Shown here: piece after piece, positions 12,975-16,262 of the stretch | How positions within the stretch are numbered: the stretch's first letter is position 1 | Layout of the letters: each line of letters opens with the position of its first letter | Source: an uncultured Negativicutes bacterium | GTDB taxonomy: Bacteria > Bacillota > Negativicutes > Acidaminococcales > Acidaminococcaceae | Length of the DNA: 16,262 bases | Direction of reading: 5' to 3' | Assembly (NCBI GenBank): GCA_937926555.1 | Contig: CALAZX010000143.1 | Coordinates: 1 to 16,262 of the forward strand | Position numbers and translations under genes: made by a program | Notes under the pieces: generated by a model | Database searches by the model: none | What the model saw: only the letters and a program-made list of their open reading frames with translations | What the model was told of the DNA's origin: nothing

Positions 12975-15900
12975 TCAATTCCCCCAAGAAAGATCCTGCA
13001 GTGCCACTACCCGGACCGCTCTGCGGAACCGCATGCTGCCCAGGACGCTCATCAGCTCCCGCGCCGTGTCAAGAGACGTGAGGCAGGGGATGGCGTGCTC
13101 CACCGTGGCCCGGCGGATTTTGAAGCCGTCGCGGAGAGAGTCTCCGGAGTGGCTGGTGGTGTTGATGACCATGGCGATCCTGCCGTTCTTGATGTCGTCC
13201 AGCAGATTGGGTTTCCCCTGGCTCACCTTGGTGGCCACATCCACCTTGATGCCCCGTTCCTTCAGGTACTCAGCGGTACCGCCGGTGGCGATGATCTCGT
13301 AGCCCAGGTCGGCGAAACCGGACGCGATGCCGGCGGCCTCCGCCTTGTCCGTGTCAGCCACGGTGATGAGGATGGCGCCTTCCCGGGGCACGTTGATGCC
13401 CGCGGCCACGCAGGCCTTGTACAGGGCTCTGGAGTACTGGTAGTCCACGGACATGACCTCGCCGGTGGATTTCATCTCAGGCCCCAGGGTGATGTCCACA
13501 TTGCTCATCTTGTTGAAGGAGAACACCGGCGCCTTCACGGCGTAGTAGTCCGGGAAGAGCACCAGGCCGGGCTCGTAGCCCTGTTCACGCAGGGACACGC
13601 CCATGGCGCACTTGGTGGCCACATCCACCATGGGGATGGTGGTCACTTTGCTCAGGAAGGGTACCGTCCGGGAGGACCGGGGGTTCACCTCGATGACGTA
13701 CACCTGGTTGTCCCGCACGATGTACTGGACGTTGATCATGCCCTTCACTTCCAGGTTCAGGGCCATCTTCCGGGTGTAGTCGATGATGGTCTCGATGACA
13801 CGCTCGCTCAGGGTCCGGGGCGGATATACGGCGATGGAGTCGCCGGAATGCACGCCGGCGCGCTCCACATGCTCCATGATGCCCGGCAGGAGGACTTCCT
13901 TGCCGTCGCAGATGGCGTCCACCTCCACCTCGGTGCCCATCAGGTAGTGGTCAACCAGCACCGGATGGTCGCTGGAGGCCTTCACCGCGTGTTTCATGTA
14001 GTGGCGCAGCTCCTCGTCGCTGTTGACGATCTCCATGGCACGTCCGCCCAGCACGTAGGAGGGGCGCACCATTACCGGGTAGCCCACGTCGTGAGCCGCC
14101 GCCAGGGCGCCTTCCAGGTCGATGACGGAGTGTCCTTTCGGCCGGGAGATCTCACACTGGGTCAGCACTTCGTCGAAGCGCTCCCGGTCCTCCGCCCGGT
14201 CGATGCTGTCCACGCTGGAGCCCAGGATCCTCACGCCGGCCTTGGCCAGGGGGCCTGCCAGGTTGATGGCGGTCTGGCCGCCGAACTGGACGATGACGCC
14301 TTCCGGCTGCTCCTTGTCCAGCACGTTCAGCACATCCTCCACCGTCAGGGGCTCGAAGTACAGTTTATCGGAAGTGTCGAAGTCGGTGCTCACCGTCTCC
14401 GGGTTGTTGTTGATGATGATGGTCTCGTAGCCCAGCTCTTTCAGCGCCCATACGGAGTGGACGGAGCAGTAGTCGAACTCCACGCCCTGTCCGATGCGGA
14501 TGGGGCCGGAGCCCAGCACGCAGACCTTCTTCCGGGGCGTCACCTTCACCTCGTCCTCCACAGCGTAGGTGCTGTAGTAGTACGGGGTCTCCGCCTCGAA
14601 CTCGGCGGCGCAGGTGTCCACCATCTTGTAGGTGGGGATGATGCCCCACTCTTTGCGGAGGCTGCGGATCTCCTGCCAGGTATGGCCGGTGAGCTCCCCG
14701 ATCACCTCGTCGGCGAAGCCTCTCTCTTTCACCTTCCGCAGGAGGCCTTTGTTCAGCGGCGCTTCCCGCAGTTCCTTCTCCAGGCTGATGATATGCTGGA
14801 TCTTCCGCAGGAACCAGTAGTCGATGCGGGTGGTCTCATGGACATAGTCCACGCTGCCGCCCCGGCGGAGGAACTCGGCGATGGCGAAGAGACGCTCGTC
14901 GTCCTGCCGTCCCACGCGCTCCTTGATCTCCTGGTCGGTGAGGCCGTCCAGAGCCCGCAGGCGCAGATGGTTGCAGCCGATCTCCAGGCAGCGGGTGCCT
15001 TTCAGCAGGGCCGCCTCGAAGTTCCGCTCGATGGCCATCACCTCGCCGGTGGCCTTCATCTGGGTGCCCAGCATGCGGTCCGCCGTGACGAACTTGTCGA
15101 ACGGCCAGCGGGGGAATTTCACTACGATATAGTCAAGGGCCGGCTCGAAGCAGGCCGTGGTCTTCTTGGTCACCGCGTTCTGGATCTCGTCCAGGGTGTA
15201 GCCCGCCGCGATCTTGGCCGCCACTTTGGCGATGGGATAGCCGGTGGCTTTGGAAGCCAGCGCGGAGGAGCGGCTCACACGGGGGTTGACCTCGATGACA
15301 TAGTAGTTGTCGGAGTAGGGGTCCAAGGCCAGCTGCACGTTGCAGGCGCCGCAGACGCCCAGTTCCCGCACGATGTCGATGGAGGCCTGGCGCAGCATCT
15401 GCACCTCTTTGTCGCTGAGGGTCTGTGCCGGTGCCACCACGATGGAGTCGCCGGTGTGGACGCCTACCGGGTCCAGATTCTCCATGGAGCACACGGTGAT
15501 GCAGTTGTTCTCCGCGTCGCGCAGCACTTCGTACTCGATCTCTTTCCAGCCTGCCACGGAGCGCTCGATCAGCGCCTGGCCGATGAGGCTGTAGGTCAGG
15601 CCCTTGTTGACGATGTCGTCCATCTCCTCGTCGTTGTGGGCGATGCCGCCGCCGGTGCCGCCCAGGGTGTAGGCCGGGCGCACGATCAGGGGGTAGCCAA
15701 CCTCATGGGCGAACTTCATGGCGTCCTCCACGGACTCCACGATGGTGCTCTCGGGGATGGGCTGGTTAATCTTCTCCATGGCCTCCTTGAAGAGCTCACG
15801 GTCCTCCGCCCGGCGGATGGTGGGGATCTGGGTGCCCAGGAGCCGGATGTTGTTGGCTTCCAGGATGCCCTTCTCCGCCAACTCCAGCGCCAGGTTCAGG

Positions 15901-16100
15901 CCCACCTGGCCGCCCAGTGTGGCCAGCATGGCGTCAGGACGCTCGGCCCGGATGACGCTCTCGATGAACTCCACGTTCAGGGGCTCCACATAGACACGGT
16001 CGGCGATGTGCACGTCGGTCATGATGGTGGCCGGGTTGGAGTTCACCAGCACCACTTCCAGCCCCTCCTCCTTCAGGGAGCGGCAGGCCTGGGTGCCGGA
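12975..16100 (-). CDS. carB: carbamoyl-phosphate synthase large subunit, N terminus missing
   Basis: This enzyme makes carbamoyl phosphate from bicarbonate, ATP and ammonia delivered by the CarA subunit, for the pyrimidine and arginine pathways. The two homologous synthetase halves are visible: the first contains GTGGGIAHNDEE and VIEVNPRVSRSSALASKATG, and the second begins with GSGPIRIGQGVEFDYCSVHS and contains VIEVNPRSSRTVPFLSKVT. A C-terminal allosteric (MGS-like) domain follows. CarB similarity runs to the Ser codon at 16098-16100 (SGTQACRSLKEEG), corresponding to about residue 29 of a normal CarB. The next codons read Leu, Ser, Phe and then TAA at 16112-16110, with no usable start. The first about 28 residues, including the GSGPIxIGQAxEFDY nucleotide-binding loop, are lost. 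Translation could begin only at internal GTG codons near 16055. The product is probably inactive if the junction is real, or the join is an assembly artefact. Confidence 0.93.
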   Translation of the reverse strand, partial: SGTQACRSLKEEGLEVVLVNSNPATIMTDVHIADRVYVEPLNVEFIESVIRAERPDAMLATLGGQVGLNLALELAEKGILEANNIRLLGTQIPTIRRAEDRELFKEAMEKINQPIPESTIVESVEDAMKFAHEVGYPLIVRPAYTLGGTGGGIAHNDEEMDDIVNKGLTYSLIGQALIERSVAGWKEIEYEVLRDAENNCITVCSMENLDPVGVHTGDSIVVAPAQTLSDKEVQMLRQASIDIVRELGVCGACNVQLALDPYSDNYYVIEVNPRVSRSSALASKATGYPIAKVAAKIAAGYTLDEIQNAVTKKTTACFEPALDYIVVKFPRWPFDKFVTADRMLGTQMKATGEVMAIERNFEAALLKGTRCLEIGCNHLRLRALDGLTDQEIKERVGRQDDERLFAIAEFLRRGGSVDYVHETTRIDYWFLRKIQHIISLEKELREAPLNKGLLRKVKERGFADEVIGELTGHTWQEIRSLRKEWGIIPTYKMVDTCAAEFEAETPYYYSTYAVEDEVKVTPRKKVCVLGSGPIRIGQGVEFDYCSVHSVWALKELGYETIIINNNPETVSTDFDTSDKLYFEPLTVEDVLNVLDKEQPEGVIVQFGGQTAINLAGPLAKAGVRILGSSVDSIDRAEDRERFDEVLTQCEISRPKGHSVIDLEGALAAAHDVGYPVMVRPSYVLGGRAMEIVNSDEELRHYMKHAVKASSDHPVLVDHYLMGTEVEVDAICDGKEVLLPGIMEHVERAGVHSGDSIAVYPPRTLSERVIETIIDYTRKMALNLEVKGMINVQYIVRDNQVYVIEVNPRSSRTVPFLSKVTTIPMVDVATKCAMGVSLREQGYEPGLVLFPDYYAVKAPVFSFNKMSNVDITLGPEMKSTGEVMSVDYQYSRALYKACVAAGINVPREGAILITVADTDKAEAAGIASGFADLGYEIIATGGTAEYLKERGIKVDVATKVSQGKPNLLDDIKNGRIAMVINTTSHSGDSLRDGFKIRRATVEHAIPCLTSLDTARELMSVLGSMRFRRAVRVVALQDLSWGN

Positions 16101-16141
16101 GAGTGAGAATTAAAAAGAAATTTATTCAGGAGGAATAGAAG
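16101..16141. other. junction between truncated carB and unrelated AT-rich DNA
   Basis: The sequence changes within a few bases from GC-rich carB to AT-rich DNA. On the plus strand, codons from 16103 read RIKKKFIQEE and stop at TAG (16136-16138), which looks like the basic tail of a gene cut off by the junction. Its last codons contain AGGAGG (16128-16133), the Shine-Dalgarno of the next gene. The expected carB codons for FDY would read GTAGTCGAA on the plus strand, against GAGTGAGAA here, so only GGAG or so is shared at the breakpoint. Confidence 0.7.
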
Positions 16142-16262
16142 ATGAAGCTCCGTTTTCAACAAGAAGAATTAACATTCGATCAACCGATTGTGGTGGAGTC
16201 GATTATTGAACAAATTAATAACTGGTTAGGAGAGACGCACTACTTCAGCCATCTCATCATTG
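16142..16262 (+). CDS. start of an unrecognised gene, cut by the window end
   Basis: Forty codons are visible, opening MKLRFQQEELTFDQPIVVE and continuing with a segment containing INNWLGETHYFSHLII. The product looks like a soluble, acidic, helix-rich protein start with no signal peptide. I do not recognise it. The start is strongly supported by AGGAGG eight bases before the ATG, three bases after a stop in the preceding frame, suggesting an operon. Codon use is AT-ending (ATT, TTA, CAA, GAA), unlike the pyrimidine genes but typical of low-GC Bacillota. It therefore belongs to different DNA from carB, either inserted or mis-joined. Confidence 0.6.
   Translation, partial: MKLRFQQEELTFDQPIVVESIIEQINNWLGETHYFSHLII

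Noticed and set aside
12738..16106. A 1122-codon open frame on the plus strand opposite carB and the 5' part of pyrK
   Set aside because: It is the antisense shadow of GC-rich coding DNA: rich in His, Val, Gly, Asp and Leu, no known domain, and fully covered by convincing carB and pyrK on the other strand.

Overview
The window most likely comes from a bacterium of the Bacillota (Firmicutes). The pyrimidine operon has the Firmicutes order carB-pyrK-pyrD-pyrF-pyrE with the PyrK-dependent (class 1B) dihydroorotate dehydrogenase, all tRNAs carry an encoded CCA, and Shine-Dalgarno sequences are strong. Most genes are GC-rich (by eye near 60%), which would fit a GC-rich lineage such as the Negativicutes; that placement is an inference without a database search.

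Layout. (1) Positions 165-2046, minus strand: a DEAD-box RNA helicase with an atypical DEMD motif II, translationally coupled to an AlkA-type 3-methyladenine DNA glycosylase. (2) 2342-4381, plus strand: a PH-like-domain protein, a DUF805 membrane protein and a DEDDh 3'-5' exonuclease. (3) About 4390-6540: an AT-rich accessory segment holding a DUF4145-like zinc-ribbon protein, a doubtful 47-residue ORF, a small unknown membrane protein and the C-terminal remnant of a tyrosine recombinase. It ends in short helically phased direct repeats next to a tRNA array, and looks like the relic of an integrated element. (4) 6621-6931, minus strand: tRNA-Asp, -Phe, -Gly, -Trp with promoter and terminator. 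(5) 7149-7937: a ZIP-family metal transporter with a dyad overlapping its promoter. (6) 8242-9099: an unrecognised 221-residue protein behind a long leader that can fold into a three-way junction followed by two tandem hairpins. (7) 9374-9738, plus strand: tRNA-Asp, -Gly, -Cys, -Leu. The Asp and Gly genes are identical to, and inverted relative to, those in the first array. (8) 9918-16100, minus strand: pyrE, pyrF, pyrD, pyrK and carB packed head to tail, transcribed from carB towards pyrE.

The most striking anomaly is at 16101. CarB homology stops abruptly about 28 residues short of the expected N terminus, an in-frame stop follows, and the DNA changes at once to AT-rich sequence carrying the start of an unrelated plus-strand gene with a perfect ribosome binding site. 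This is either a real rearrangement that beheaded carB or a chimeric assembly join. The best candidate for something undescribed is the structured leader at 8260-8407. I see no CRISPR array, no complete mobile element and no recognisable complete defence system.
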